This document shows positions 54,346 through 63,251 of a stretch of 64,000 bases of DNA, one piece after another. Source of the DNA: Nocardia asteroides (lineage in GTDB: Bacteria; Actinomycetota; Actinomycetes; Mycobacteriales; Mycobacteriaceae). The position numbers and the translations under genes were made by a program. A model generated the notes under the pieces. That model ran no database searches. It saw only the letters and a program-made list of their open reading frames with translations, and was not told where the DNA came from. The stretch lies in the NCBI RefSeq assembly GCF_021183625.1, contig NZ_CP089214.1, forward strand, positions 4,216,001 through 4,280,000. Direction: 5' to 3'. Position 1 is the stretch's first letter. Every line of letters starts with the position of its first letter.

Positions 54346-54837
54346 TCAGTGCCCGCCGCTGTCCTGCAACCGCTGCAGCGAGGCTCGCACCTCGGCCTCG
54401 GCCTCGGCGCGGCCGACCCACTCCGAGCCCTTGACGAACTTGCCCGGCTCCAGGTCCTTGTACCGCTCGAAGAAGTGCTTGATCGCGGCCAGTTCGAACT
54501 CCGGCACGTCCTTCAGATCCTGGATGTGGTCCCAGCGCGGGTCGCCCGCGGGCACCGCGAGGACCTTGTCGTCGCCGCCGGCCTCGTCGGTCATCCGGTA
54601 CATGGCGACCGGCCGCGCCTCGACGATCACGCCGGGGAAGACCGACTCGGGCAGCAGCACCAGCGCGTCCAGCGGGTCGCCGTCCTCACCGAGGGTGTTC
54701 TCGATGAAGCCGTAGTCGGCCGGGTACGCCATGGAGGTGTAGAGGTAGCGGTCCAGCTTGATCCGCCCGGACTCGTGATCCACCTCGTACTTGTTCCGGG
54801 AACCCTTGGGAATCTCGATGGTGACGTCGAACTCCAC
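54346..54837 (-). CDS. ppa: Inorganic pyrophosphatase, family I
   Basis: A 163-residue soluble pyrophosphatase. The metal motif is ENTLGEDGDPLDALVLL (D-x-D-x-x-D), along with EIPKGSRNKYEVDHESG and the KHFFERYKDLEPGKFV tail. The GTG start at 54837 has AGGAG six bases upstream. It is divergent from the dacB gene, as Rv3628 is from Rv3627c. Confidence 0.96.
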   Translation of the reverse strand: MEFDVTIEIPKGSRNKYEVDHESGRIKLDRYLYTSMAYPADYGFIENTLGEDGDPLDALVLLPESVFPGVIVEARPVAMYRMTDEAGGDDKVLAVPAGDPRWDHIQDLKDVPEFELAAIKHFFERYKDLEPGKFVKGSEWVGRAEAEAEVRASLQRLQDSGGH

Positions 54838-54982
54838 GCCATCTCCTTCATCGGTCGTGCGGAGTCTGCCGACTGCGCCAGGTTGTACTGAGGAACGATT
54901 GCGCAACGAGGATAGTGTGGGCGTCGAGCACTCGGGTGCGGGAGGCGGCCGCGCGGGCGGCCGGAGGAGGAGCGGCGGACAC

Positions 54983-56455
54983 GTGACGGGTGGGAACAAC
55001 AGGAACACCGGCGATCTGGCCGCGCGGCGCCGCCGCCGCACCCGGCTCTGGGTGGGGCTGGCGCTGGCGGTGCTGGTCTCGCTGGTCGCGTCGGTGGCGC
55101 TGATCGTGCAGCCGTGGACGCCGGAGTTCGAGCACGGCGGGCTGACCGTCGCGGCGCCGCCCGCCCCGGTCACGGTCGACCCGAAGGTCGATCCGGCGCC
55201 CTCGGACGCCGCGGCGCCGAGCCGCGGCGGCATCGAGGCGGCGCTGACCGGCGTGATCGCCAACCCGGATCTCGGCGCCTTCGCCGGGCAGGTCACCGAC
55301 GCCGACAGCGGCGCGGTGCTGTGGAGCGGCGGCGCGGACACCCCGATGATCCCGTCCTCCACGCTCAAGATGCTGACCACCGCCGCCGCGCTGCTCGCGC
55401 TGCCCGCCGACAGCAGGGTGACCACGCGGGTGGTGGCCGGAGCCACGCCGAACGAGGCGGTGCTGGTGGCCGCGGGCGACCCGACCATCACCGCCCGCCC
55501 GGACGGCAAGGGCTACTACCCGGGCGCAGCCAAACTCGCCGACCTGGCGGCCGGGCTGCGCGGCCGCGGTATCGACAGCATCGTGGTCGACACCTCCGCC
55601 TACACCGGCCCGACCATGGCGAAGGGCTGGGACCCGGCCGACATCCCCGGCGGCTCGATCGCACCGCTGGAGCCGGTGCTGATCGACGGCGGGCGGCTCG
55701 ACCCGCTGGTCGAGTACGCGCCGCGCAGCACAACCCCCGCGCTGGACGCGGGCAGGCAGCTGGCCGCCCAGCTCGGTATCGACCCGGCGAAGGTCGAGCT
55801 CGGTACCGCCGCGCCGGGCGCGGCCGAGCTGGCGAGCGTGCGCTCGGCGCCGCTGCGCGACCGGCTCAGGCAGCTCATGGTGTGGTCGGACAATGTGCTG
55901 GCCGAGACGGTCGGCCGCGAGGTGGCCGCTGCGCGCGGGCTGCCGCAGAGCTTCGACGGCGCCGCGACCGCGGTGCGCACCGTGCTCACCGAGGCCGGGT
56001 TCGACCTCACCGGGGTGAGCCTGCACGACACCAGCGGGCTCTCGGTGGACGACCGGGTGCCCGCCCGCGCGCTCGCCGCCGTGCTCACCGCCGCCGCCGA
56101 GCCGACCGGAGCCGATCCGACCGGAGCCGTCGCCGGGAAACCGGCCGGGACCAGCGCGAAGCCGGAGGGCGGCGCGTTGGCCGCGAAGCTGGCGCCGCTG
56201 CTCGACACGCTCCCGGTCGCCGGGGCCACCGGGTCGCTGGCGAGCCGGTACACCGGCGGCGACCCGGTCGGCGCGGGGTGGATCCGGGCCAAGACCGGAA
56301 CTCTCTCGGTCGCCAGCGCGTTGGTCGGGTACGTGCTCGATCGCGATGGGCGCGTGCTGACGTTCGCGCTGATGTCGAACGACCGGCCACCGGAGGTGAG
56401 CCGGCCCGCACTCGACGCCATCGCGGGCACGCTGCGCAACTGTGGCTGCTCCTGA
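54983..56455 (+). CDS. dacB: D-alanyl-D-alanine carboxypeptidase/PBP4 (S13 family)
   Basis: A 490-residue exported S13 peptidase. One membrane helix (LWVGLALAVLVSLVASVALI) is preceded by a basic run. STLK (Ser126-Lys129) is the nucleophile box, WSDN the SxN box, and AKTGTLS the KTG box. Acting outside the membrane, it trims or un-links peptidoglycan side chains. Compared to family, a Pro/Ala/Thr-rich loop (AEPTGADPTGAVAGKPAGTS) is inserted just before the last motif. GGAGGAGGAG lies ten bases before the GTG. Confidence 0.93.
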   Translation: MTGGNNRNTGDLAARRRRRTRLWVGLALAVLVSLVASVALIVQPWTPEFEHGGLTVAAPPAPVTVDPKVDPAPSDAAAPSRGGIEAALTGVIANPDLGAFAGQVTDADSGAVLWSGGADTPMIPSSTLKMLTTAAALLALPADSRVTTRVVAGATPNEAVLVAAGDPTITARPDGKGYYPGAAKLADLAAGLRGRGIDSIVVDTSAYTGPTMAKGWDPADIPGGSIAPLEPVLIDGGRLDPLVEYAPRSTTPALDAGRQLAAQLGIDPAKVELGTAAPGAAELASVRSAPLRDRLRQLMVWSDNVLAETVGREVAAARGLPQSFDGAATAVRTVLTEAGFDLTGVSLHDTSGLSVDDRVPARALAAVLTAAAEPTGADPTGAVAGKPAGTSAKPEGGALAAKLAPLLDTLPVAGATGSLASRYTGGDPVGAGWIRAKTGTLSVASALVGYVLDRDGRVLTFALMSNDRPPEVSRPALDAIAGTLRNCGCS

Positions 56456-56467
56456 CGGGTGGGTGAG

Positions 56468-57565
56468 ATGAGCGAAGGATCCAACGGGGCCGACGTGGGC
56501 CTGGTCGAGGCCGAACCGCGGCGTTCCCCGCTGACCGGGGCCGTGGACTGGCGGCTCGCCGCCCGCACCGGCGGCGCGCTGGTGCCCGCGGGGCCGCGCA
56601 CCTCCCGCTACTCGGCCGAGCAGGTGGTGAGCGAGCTGGCCGAGGCGTCGCGGCGGGCCGAGGGGCCGGTGCGCGAGGTCAGCCTGCTGCTCGACGACCG
56701 GCCGGTGCCGTCCGCCCGGATCGTGGACCGGCCGGGCTGGATCGAGGCCGCCGCGGCCTCCATGGCCCAGCTCACCGACGGGCCGGAGGGCGGCGTCGCG
56801 GGCAGCCGGTTCGCGGGCAAGCCTGCCGGGGTGCAGGCCGGCGCCATGCTCGCGCTGCTCTCCACCGCGATCCTGGGCCAGTACGACCCGTTCACCGGCG
56901 AGGACGGCACGCTGCTGCTCGTCGCGCCGAACATCATGGCGGTGGAGCGCGCGCTGCGGGTCTCGCCGAGCGACTTCCGGCTCTGGGTCTGCCTGCACGA
57001 GGTGACGCACCGGGTGCAGTTCTCCTCGGCGCCGTGGCTGGCCGAGTACATGCGGAGCACCGTGGCGACGCTCGGCGCATCCGCCGACGAGCCGCCGAGC
57101 GAGCTGATCGGCAGGCTCGTCACCGAGGTGCGGCGCAGGCGCGGCGGCACCGGCGCGGACGATCCGAGCAACCAGGGCGTGATCGGGCTGCTTCGTGCCA
57201 CCCAGGCGCCCGAGCAGCGCGCCGCGCTGGACAAGCTGCTCGTCCTCGGCACGCTGCTCGAGGGCCACGCCGACCACGTCATGGACGCGGTCGGCCCCGC
57301 CGTCGTCCCGAGCGTGGAGCAGATCCGCGCCGCCTTCGACAAGCGCCGCAAGCGCGCGGTGAACCCGGTGCAGCGGGTGCTGCGCGCGCTGCTCGGCGTC
57401 GACGCCAAGCTCGCGCAGTACGTGCGCGGCAAGAAGTTCGTCGACGAGGTGGTGCGCACCGTCGGCACCGCCCGCTTCAACGTCGTCTGGACCGACGAGA
57501 CCACGCTGCCGCTGCCCGACGAGATCGACGAACCGGGGCGCTGGATCGCCCGTGTGCTCGGATAG
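56468..57565 (+). CDS. Zinc-dependent metalloprotein (Rv3626c type, 'F420 biosynthesis associated')
   Basis: A 365-residue predicted metalloprotease with CLHEVTHRVQFSSAPWLAEY, an HExxH-like zinc motif, and a distant Glu in LLEGHADHVMDAVG. The family often carries the name 'coenzyme F420 biosynthesis associated', which is by context only. It begins 13 bases after dacB, and tilS begins inside its last codons, so these four genes (dacB to hpt) form an operon. Confidence 0.88.
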   Translation: MSEGSNGADVGLVEAEPRRSPLTGAVDWRLAARTGGALVPAGPRTSRYSAEQVVSELAEASRRAEGPVREVSLLLDDRPVPSARIVDRPGWIEAAAASMAQLTDGPEGGVAGSRFAGKPAGVQAGAMLALLSTAILGQYDPFTGEDGTLLLVAPNIMAVERALRVSPSDFRLWVCLHEVTHRVQFSSAPWLAEYMRSTVATLGASADEPPSELIGRLVTEVRRRRGGTGADDPSNQGVIGLLRATQAPEQRAALDKLLVLGTLLEGHADHVMDAVGPAVVPSVEQIRAAFDKRRKRAVNPVQRVLRALLGVDAKLAQYVRGKKFVDEVVRTVGTARFNVVWTDETTLPLPDEIDEPGRWIARVLG

Positions 57566-58748
57566 GGGGGGTTTTTCCGGGCCTCCGGCCCGGACCCCGG
57601 CCGACCCGGTCGGCGGCGGTGCGCCCGGCTCGGGCAGCGGACTGCGATCCGAACCCGGGGGTGGCGGCACGCCGGACCTGAGCCGCGTCGCGCCCGCGCC
57701 CCTGCTACCTCCGCGGATTCGGACCGCGCGCGGGCCCCGCCCCGCCCCGCCCCTGCTGCCGGAGACCGGCGCCGCACTGGTCGTGCGGCGGGCGGTTCGC
57801 AATTGGCTGGGAGCGTACGCGGCGCCGAACACCGAAGTAGCCGTCGCGCTTTCCGGGGGCGCCGATTCGCTGGCGCTGACCGCGGCCGCCGTCGCCGAGG
57901 CCGGTGCGGTGCACGCGCTCGTGGTCGACCACCGGTTGCAGGCGGGCTCGGGGCGGATCGCGGAAGTCGCGGCCGAGGCGGCGCTGGAACTCGGGTGCGC
58001 GTCGGCCACGGTGCTTCCGGTCGAGGTCACCGGCCCCGGCGGGATGGAAGCCGCGGCGCGGGCCGCGCGCTATGCCGCGCTGGACGGGGCCCGTGCCGGG
58101 CAGCAGGTCCTGCTCGGGCACACCATGGACGACCAGGCCGAGACCGTCCTGCTCGGCCTGGCCCGCGGCTCCGGCCCGCGCTCGGTGCGCGGCATGGCCC
58201 CGCACACCCCGCCCTGGGGCCGTCCGCTGCTCGCGGTCCGCCGCGCCGACACCGTCGGCCTCTGCGCCGACCTCGGGCTGCGGCCGCACGTCGACCCGCA
58301 CAACTCCGCCCCGGAGTTCACCCGCGTCCGGCTGCGGCACGAGGTGCTCCCGCTCCTGGAGGACGTCCTCGGCGGCGGGGTCGCGGAGGCGCTCGCCCGC
58401 ACCGCCGCGCAGCTCCGCGAGGACACCGCCGTCCTCGACGACCTCGCCGCGGAGTTGCTGAGCACCGCCCGCACCGCGGGCACCGGCCCGCACCCCGACC
58501 TCGCTCTGCCCCCGCTCGGCACCGCCCCCGCCGCGCTCCGGCGCAGGGCGATCAGGTCCTGGTTGCTCGAGGCGGGCGCCCGCCCCCCGGGCGACACCAC
58601 CCTGCGCGCGGTGGACGCGCTGATCGTGCGCTGGCGCGGCCAGGGCGCGGTCGCGGTCGGCGGCGGTACCCCGGCCCGCCGGTTGGTGGTCGAAAGGGAA
58701 CATGGCAGGCTGACCCTGCGGCTCCGCGGCCGGGCGGACGGTGCGTGA
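57552..58748 (+). CDS. tilS: tRNA(Ile)-lysidine synthetase
   Basis: It converts C34 of tRNA-Ile(CAU) to lysidine, changing AUG to AUA decoding. The N-type ATP-pyrophosphatase loop is VALSGGADSLALTAA near residue 100; LLGHTMDDQAETVLLGLARG and NSAPEFTRVRLRHEVLPLL are family motifs. The N-terminal 75 residues are Pro/Gly-rich and not conserved, so the true start is uncertain; it may lie near 57700. A run of seven G and five T sits at 57567-57578. Confidence 0.9.
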   Translation: MCSDRGGFSGPPARTPADPVGGGAPGSGSGLRSEPGGGGTPDLSRVAPAPLLPPRIRTARGPRPAPPLLPETGAALVVRRAVRNWLGAYAAPNTEVAVALSGGADSLALTAAAVAEAGAVHALVVDHRLQAGSGRIAEVAAEAALELGCASATVLPVEVTGPGGMEAAARAARYAALDGARAGQQVLLGHTMDDQAETVLLGLARGSGPRSVRGMAPHTPPWGRPLLAVRRADTVGLCADLGLRPHVDPHNSAPEFTRVRLRHEVLPLLEDVLGGGVAEALARTAAQLREDTAVLDDLAAELLSTARTAGTGPHPDLALPPLGTAPAALRRRAIRSWLLEAGARPPGDTTLRAVDALIVRWRGQGAVAVGGGTPARRLVVEREHGRLTLRLRGRADGA

Positions 58749-59332
58749 TCGACCACGGAAGGACACCAACGGACGTGTACGGGGACGACATCGCCTCGGT
58801 GCTCATCACCGAAGAGGAAATCGCCACGAAGACCAAGGAGCTGGCCGAGCGGATCGCCGAGCGGTTCCCAGCCGGCGCCCCGGAGGGCGATCTGCTGCTG
58901 GTCGGCGTGCTGAAGGGTGCGATCTTCTTCATGACCGACCTGGCGAAGGCGCTGCCGATCCCGACCCAGATGGAGTTCATGGCCGTCTCCTCCTACGGCT
59001 CCTCCACCTCGTCCTCCGGCGTCGTCCGCATCCTCAAGGACCTGGACCGGGACATCGCGGGCCGGAACGTGCTGATCGTCGAGGACATCATCGACTCCGG
59101 CCTCACGCTCTCCTGGCTCAAGCGCAACCTCTCCACCCGCAACCCCGCCACGCTCGAGGTGGTCACGCTGCTGCGCAAGCCGGACGCGCTGCGCACCAAG
59201 GTCGATGTGGCCATGGTCGGCTTCGACATCCCCAACGACTTCGTCGTCGGCTACGGCCTCGACTACGCCGAGCGCTACCGCGACCTGCCCTACATCGGCC
59301 TGCTCGACTCGAAGGTGTACGGCGGCAACTAG
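58745..59332 (+). CDS. hpt: Hypoxanthine-guanine phosphoribosyltransferase
   Basis: Purine salvage: hypoxanthine or guanine plus PRPP. The PRPP loop is VLIVEDIIDSGLTLSWL, and LLVGVLKGAIFFMTDLA, EFMAVSSYGSSTSSSG and VGFDIPNDFVVGYGLDYAER are strongly conserved with the mycobacterial enzyme. The GTG at 58745 overlaps the tilS stop; a GTG at 58775 with GGAAGGA 11 bases upstream gives a form closer to the family core. Confidence 0.95.
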   Translation: MIDHGRTPTDVYGDDIASVLITEEEIATKTKELAERIAERFPAGAPEGDLLLVGVLKGAIFFMTDLAKALPIPTQMEFMAVSSYGSSTSSSGVVRILKDLDRDIAGRNVLIVEDIIDSGLTLSWLKRNLSTRNPATLEVVTLLRKPDALRTKVDVAMVGFDIPNDFVVGYGLDYAERYRDLPYIGLLDSKVYGGN

Positions 59333-59404
59333 TCCGGCACCACGGCGGAGCCGCCGATCCGGCGCCACGGCGGAGCCGTCAGTCCGGCACGACGCGGAGC
59401 CGTC
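59331..59404 (+). repeat. 25-bp tandem repeats between hpt and the kinase gene
   Basis: Three adjacent units, AGTCCGGCACCACGGCGGAG-like, occupy 59331-59355, 59356-59380 and 59381-59404, the last one base shorter, and a partial fourth begins at 59405. The array begins in the hpt stop codon and ends in the kinase stop codon. Confidence 0.8.
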
Positions 59405-61850
59405 AGTCCGGCTCTGTGGGCGCGACAACTCGCTCCAGCGCCTTCAGATCCGCCTCCAGCGCGCGGAACAGCACGTAGGAGCCGATGAAGGCGATGATGC
59501 CGCCGACGCAGAGCCCCCGCACCGCCACGATCACCGACGGAATGTCCTGCGGCGGAAGGAAGGTCACCCCGGCGACGGCGAGCAGCGGCACCGAGGCGGC
59601 CACCGCGAGGTAGCGGGTGCTGCGCCTGGCCAGCCCGCGCAGCCGCACCGCGTCGCTCTCGTCCACCGCGCCGTGCCGGAGGAAGATCGGGTAGATGCAG
59701 CGCACCAGGTAGAAGTTGGCGAGGAAGAACGGGTACGAGACGGCGATCGCGCCGCACACCACCAGCGACGCCAGGAAGTGCACCACCGCGCCGCCGTCGA
59801 TGTCGCCGGTGGCCAGCCACAGCGTGAACGGGAACGCGATGCCCGCGATCACCCACATGGCGAACGGGATCACCACCGCGCGGTCGCCGAAGGCGAGCGT
59901 CTGGTCCCTGGCCCGGCGCAGCGTCGGCACGTCGTACCTGCGGCCGCGCCGGAGCCCGGGCGGCACCGAGACCATGGTGCGCGACAGGTACACCAGCAGC
60001 AGGAAGCCGAGCGGGAAGAAGACCCCGTTCACCGTCCCGGTGGCGGCGGTGAAGGTGCGCTGCGACTCCTCGGTCAGCCGCTCCACGATCAGGTTCTGGT
60101 TGTGGTGGATGTTGTAGAGCGAGGCGAGCATGTTCGGCACGCCGACCGCGATGGTCAGGATCGGGACCAGCCAGGCCCGCAGCCGGACCCGCCAGCTGTC
60201 CGGCGGCGGGTCGACCAGCTCGCGCGCCCTCGGGTCGAGGCACAGCTCGAACTGCTTGGCCAGGTTGGTCCCGCTGGACCAGCGCCGATCCCGGTCCGGG
60301 TCGAGGCAGGTGCGCAGGATCCGGAGCAGCGCGGTCGGGGTGCCCGGCGGCACCCGGTCCAGCACGCTGGTGTCCAGGCCGCGGGTGCGGCGCTCCAGCA
60401 TGGCCTCGAAGGTGGTGTCGTCACCCCGGCCGTCCGCCTCGGCGGTGCTGTCGTCGAAGGGCTTCGCGCCGGTGAGCAGCTCCCAGAGCACCACGCCGAG
60501 CGAGTAGATGTCGCTGCGGGTGTCCAGGTCGGCGGCGGTGCGGTCCATGCCGGGGTGGCACGCCTCCAGCTGCTCCGGCGACATGTAGGCCAGCGAGCCG
60601 CCGAAGTACGCCACCGGGCTGGTGCCTTCGACATTGCGGCTGAAGCTGATGTTGAAGTCGGCGAGCTTGGGCACGGCCTCGGCGGTGAGCAGCACATTGG
60701 CCGGCTTGATATCGCGGTGCAGCACGCCGTGCTCGGCCGCGTAGTGGAGCGCCTCGGCCAGCCGCCTGCCCAGCCACGCCACCGTCTCCGGCCAGCTCAG
60801 CGCGGCGATCTCGGCCCGGACGCTTGAGTCGGTCGGCCGGATCTCGCCCTTCTCCTCCATGGCCGCGTCCACCGCGTCGAGCAGCAGCCGCCCGGTGCGC
60901 TCGGACTCCGCGGTGGCGCGCACCCAGCGCAGCACCCCGAGCAGCGTGCCGCCGGGCAGGAACTGCATGTAGAGCAGGCGCAGCCGGCGCGCAGCCAGAT
61001 CGCCGGGCCGGGTGTCGAGCAGCTTCTGGTCGAAGATCCGGACGATGTAGTCGTGGTCCAGCTGGGCCAGGGTCTGCGGCTCGGTGCCGTGGTCGGCGGA
61101 GATCTTCACCGCGACGAGCCGCTGCAGCGAGCGCTGGCGGGCGAGGAAGACCCGCGCGAACGCCCCGCTGCCGAGCCCGGTGAGCAGGTCGAAGTCGTCG
61201 ATGCTCCGCCCGACCTCGATCCGGTCGAGGATGTCGAGCCGGCCCGCGTCGGAGACGCCGGTCGACGGCGTGCTCGGCAGGGCGGTCGCGGTTCCGGTCA
61301 GATCACCTCGGGGCACCGGGGTACCACGGCGCAGCACCGTCTCCTGGTTCACCGCGTAGGTGGCGTCCGGGTCGGGCGGGTCGGGCGGCTCGGCCCGGTG
61401 GGTGCTCTGGTCCGGGTCGTCGGCGTTGAGCAGCGCGCGCAGCGCGCCCGCCTGCGCGGGGTGCTCGCTCAGGCACTGGCCGGGATCGAGCCGCTCGCCG
61501 CTGTGCCTGCGGATCACGAATTCCTCGTAGATCAGCTCGGCGGGTAGCGCGGCCGGGTCGAGCTCGTCGAACTCGCCGCAGTAGTCGCGCAGGTGCTTGC
61601 GGGTGTGCTCGGCCGCGCTGCGCCCGACCCAGCGCTCCCAGAGGTCGACCCGGATGAGCTCGACCAGCGCCTCCCGGCGCAGGGTGGTGGCGTCGGGCAG
61701 GTACTCGGCGAGCACCGGCGGGCCCGCGGCGTCGAGCACCGCCGAATCCCAGGCCGCGGCGAAGGCGGCGACCCTGGTGTCGGTGTGGGCACCGCCCCTG
61801 CCGCTCGGGTCGGCTCCCGGCGCGGGGCTCGGCTGCGAATCGGCGCTCAT
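59403..61850 (-). CDS. Membrane-anchored serine/threonine protein kinase with unusual DFN motif
   Basis: An 815-residue kinase. Residues 50-140 form a helical domain like that ahead of planctomycete-type kinases (ELIRVDLWERWVGRSAAEHT, ELIYEEFVIRRHSGE). The kinase domain has GLGSGAFARVF, Lys249 in VAVKIS, catalytic Asp380 in VLHRDIKPANVLL, and SPEQLE. The metal motif is DFN (398-400) where DFG is expected. A long insertion of about 50 residues precedes the HRD segment. Residues 610-800 contain about six membrane helices. No gene for a partner phosphatase is nearby. Confidence 0.9.
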   Translation of the reverse strand: MSADSQPSPAPGADPSGRGGAHTDTRVAAFAAAWDSAVLDAAGPPVLAEYLPDATTLRREALVELIRVDLWERWVGRSAAEHTRKHLRDYCGEFDELDPAALPAELIYEEFVIRRHSGERLDPGQCLSEHPAQAGALRALLNADDPDQSTHRAEPPDPPDPDATYAVNQETVLRRGTPVPRGDLTGTATALPSTPSTGVSDAGRLDILDRIEVGRSIDDFDLLTGLGSGAFARVFLARQRSLQRLVAVKISADHGTEPQTLAQLDHDYIVRIFDQKLLDTRPGDLAARRLRLLYMQFLPGGTLLGVLRWVRATAESERTGRLLLDAVDAAMEEKGEIRPTDSSVRAEIAALSWPETVAWLGRRLAEALHYAAEHGVLHRDIKPANVLLTAEAVPKLADFNISFSRNVEGTSPVAYFGGSLAYMSPEQLEACHPGMDRTAADLDTRSDIYSLGVVLWELLTGAKPFDDSTAEADGRGDDTTFEAMLERRTRGLDTSVLDRVPPGTPTALLRILRTCLDPDRDRRWSSGTNLAKQFELCLDPRARELVDPPPDSWRVRLRAWLVPILTIAVGVPNMLASLYNIHHNQNLIVERLTEESQRTFTAATGTVNGVFFPLGFLLLVYLSRTMVSVPPGLRRGRRYDVPTLRRARDQTLAFGDRAVVIPFAMWVIAGIAFPFTLWLATGDIDGGAVVHFLASLVVCGAIAVSYPFFLANFYLVRCIYPIFLRHGAVDESDAVRLRGLARRSTRYLAVAASVPLLAVAGVTFLPPQDIPSVIVAVRGLCVGGIIAFIGSYVLFRALEADLKALERVVAPTEPD

Positions 61851-62007
61851 GCTCTCGACGGCCTTCTGTTCCGGTGGCGCTTCCCGCTGGACGGCCACGG
61901 CTGGGTGGGCCTTGCCCGGCGGAACCCGCGCGCCCATCGGGCGGGCACAGGGCAGGAACCGAGCCAGGGAAAATCCTATCGCGTCCGCGCCCCGTGGACC
62001 CGGCGGA

Positions 62008-62895
62008 TCAGCCCGCCAGCGCCGCCGGGCGTCCGGCGAAGCCGCCGTCGGTGGCCCGCGCGGCGAACTCCAGGATGGTCGGGCGGGAGTCGTCGGCCCG
62101 CCAGGCCACCGCGAGCTCGCACGGGGGGAGCCCGGCGACCGGCCGCGCCGCCAGCCCCGGCCAGCGGTACATCGGCACGTTGTTCTCGGCGAGCAGGCAG
62201 ATCCCGAGCCCGAGGCTCACCGCCTCCAGCCGATCCTCCGGAGTGGTCGCCTCGGCGCCGATCCTGGCCTGGCGGCCGTGCCTGGCGTCGTTGCCGACCC
62301 AGAAGTCGCGCACCGCGCCCGCCTCGGCGGGCAGCGCGACGAAGATCTCGTCGGCGATGTCGGTGAACTCGATCCGGTCCTGGTCGGCCAGCGGGTGCGT
62401 CTCCGGCAGCAGCACCCAGCGCGGCTCGCTGCGCAGCACCTGCCAGCGGTACCGGTTCGGGTCCGGGAGCGGGAGCCAGACCAGGGCGAGATCGGCCTGT
62501 CTGCCCGCGAGCCCGCTCGAGCCGTCGGTCCAGGAGGCGGCGTGCAGCGCGAGCCGGTGCCCGCTGGCCGATTCCAGCTCGTTGAGCAGGCCGCGGCCGA
62601 GCGCGGATTGGATGCCGACCCGCAGCACCTCGCCCGCCTCCTGCAGCGAGGAGTTGGTGTTCTCCCAGAGTTCGAGGATCTTGCGGGCGCCGTCGAGCAG
62701 CTCCTTGCCCGCGACGGTGAGCGCGACGCTGCGCTGATTGCGATCGAAGAGCACCACGTCGAGCTGACGTTCCAGCTGACGGATCTGACGCGACAGGGTG
62801 GGCTGTGCGATGTGCAGCCGCTGAGCGGCGTTCGTGAAATGCAATTCCTCAGCGACGGCGACGAAATACCGCAGATCGCGCAAGTGCGGGTCCAT
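62008..62895 (-). CDS. LysR-family transcription regulator
   Basis: A 295-residue LTTR. The N-terminal winged HTH is LRYFVAVAEELHFTNAAQRL then HIAQPTLSRQIRQLE, followed by the linker helix and a periplasmic-binding-like effector domain (EVLRVGIQSALGRGLLNELE onward). No divergent target gene lies upstream within the usual distance; the nearest intact gene is the SDR on the same strand. Effector unknown. Confidence 0.9.
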   Translation of the reverse strand: MDPHLRDLRYFVAVAEELHFTNAAQRLHIAQPTLSRQIRQLERQLDVVLFDRNQRSVALTVAGKELLDGARKILELWENTNSSLQEAGEVLRVGIQSALGRGLLNELESASGHRLALHAASWTDGSSGLAGRQADLALVWLPLPDPNRYRWQVLRSEPRWVLLPETHPLADQDRIEFTDIADEIFVALPAEAGAVRDFWVGNDARHGRQARIGAEATTPEDRLEAVSLGLGICLLAENNVPMYRWPGLAARPVAGLPPCELAVAWRADDSRPTILEFAARATDGGFAGRPAALAG

Positions 62896-63196
62896 AGCTA
62901 CTTGCTATCAGAATTCGTGGCTGATTTCCAGCCTAATCAAGCCTCGAAGTTCGGACCGGCCCTGAAAAACAGACGTCAGGTTTGTTAGGGACATCATATG
63001 GCGTATACGGGTCGCCTGCACGCCGGGCCGGGCGAATTGGTGGCATTCGGTCTTCCGTCCAACTCGGCGCCCTACTGTGCGGTATTGACCAGGTGGGATG
63101 TGAAAATCTGCAAAGTCGCACGGGGCTATCGGCGACCGTCGCGCGAACCCGGCGACCGTCCAGTGAAGCCCGGCGATGCGCCAGTGGACCGGAAGT
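62896..63196. other. Intergenic region upstream of lysR
   Basis: About 300 bases with no supported gene. CGGCGACCGTC occurs twice (near 63129 and 63150). A 71-codon frame at 62998-63213 exists on the plus strand but runs into the inverted repeat and has no recognisable domain. Confidence 0.4.
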
Positions 63197-63236
63197 GGCC
63201 CAGCCCTCTGTGATATATATCACACAGGGCTGGGCC
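63197..63236. terminator. 40-bp inverted repeat with a perfect CRP-type site at its centre
   Basis: Twenty-base arms match with one C-C mismatch (63208/63225). It lies 16 bases after the SDR stop codon, and is probably the SDR terminator stem. The centre, TGTGATATATATCACA (63209-63224), fits TGTGA-N6-TCACA exactly. Confidence 0.65.
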
Positions 63237-63251
63237 TGGACAGGAGCGGCT

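Noticed and set aside
57567..57578. Programmed frameshift at the G7-T5 run after the metalloprotein gene
   Set aside because: The run lies after the stop codon of the upstream gene and within the unconserved tilS N-terminus. Nothing in either protein requires a shift.
62998..63213. A 71-codon frame upstream of lysR
   Set aside because: It runs into the inverted repeat that likely ends the SDR transcript, has no ribosome site and no recognisable motif.
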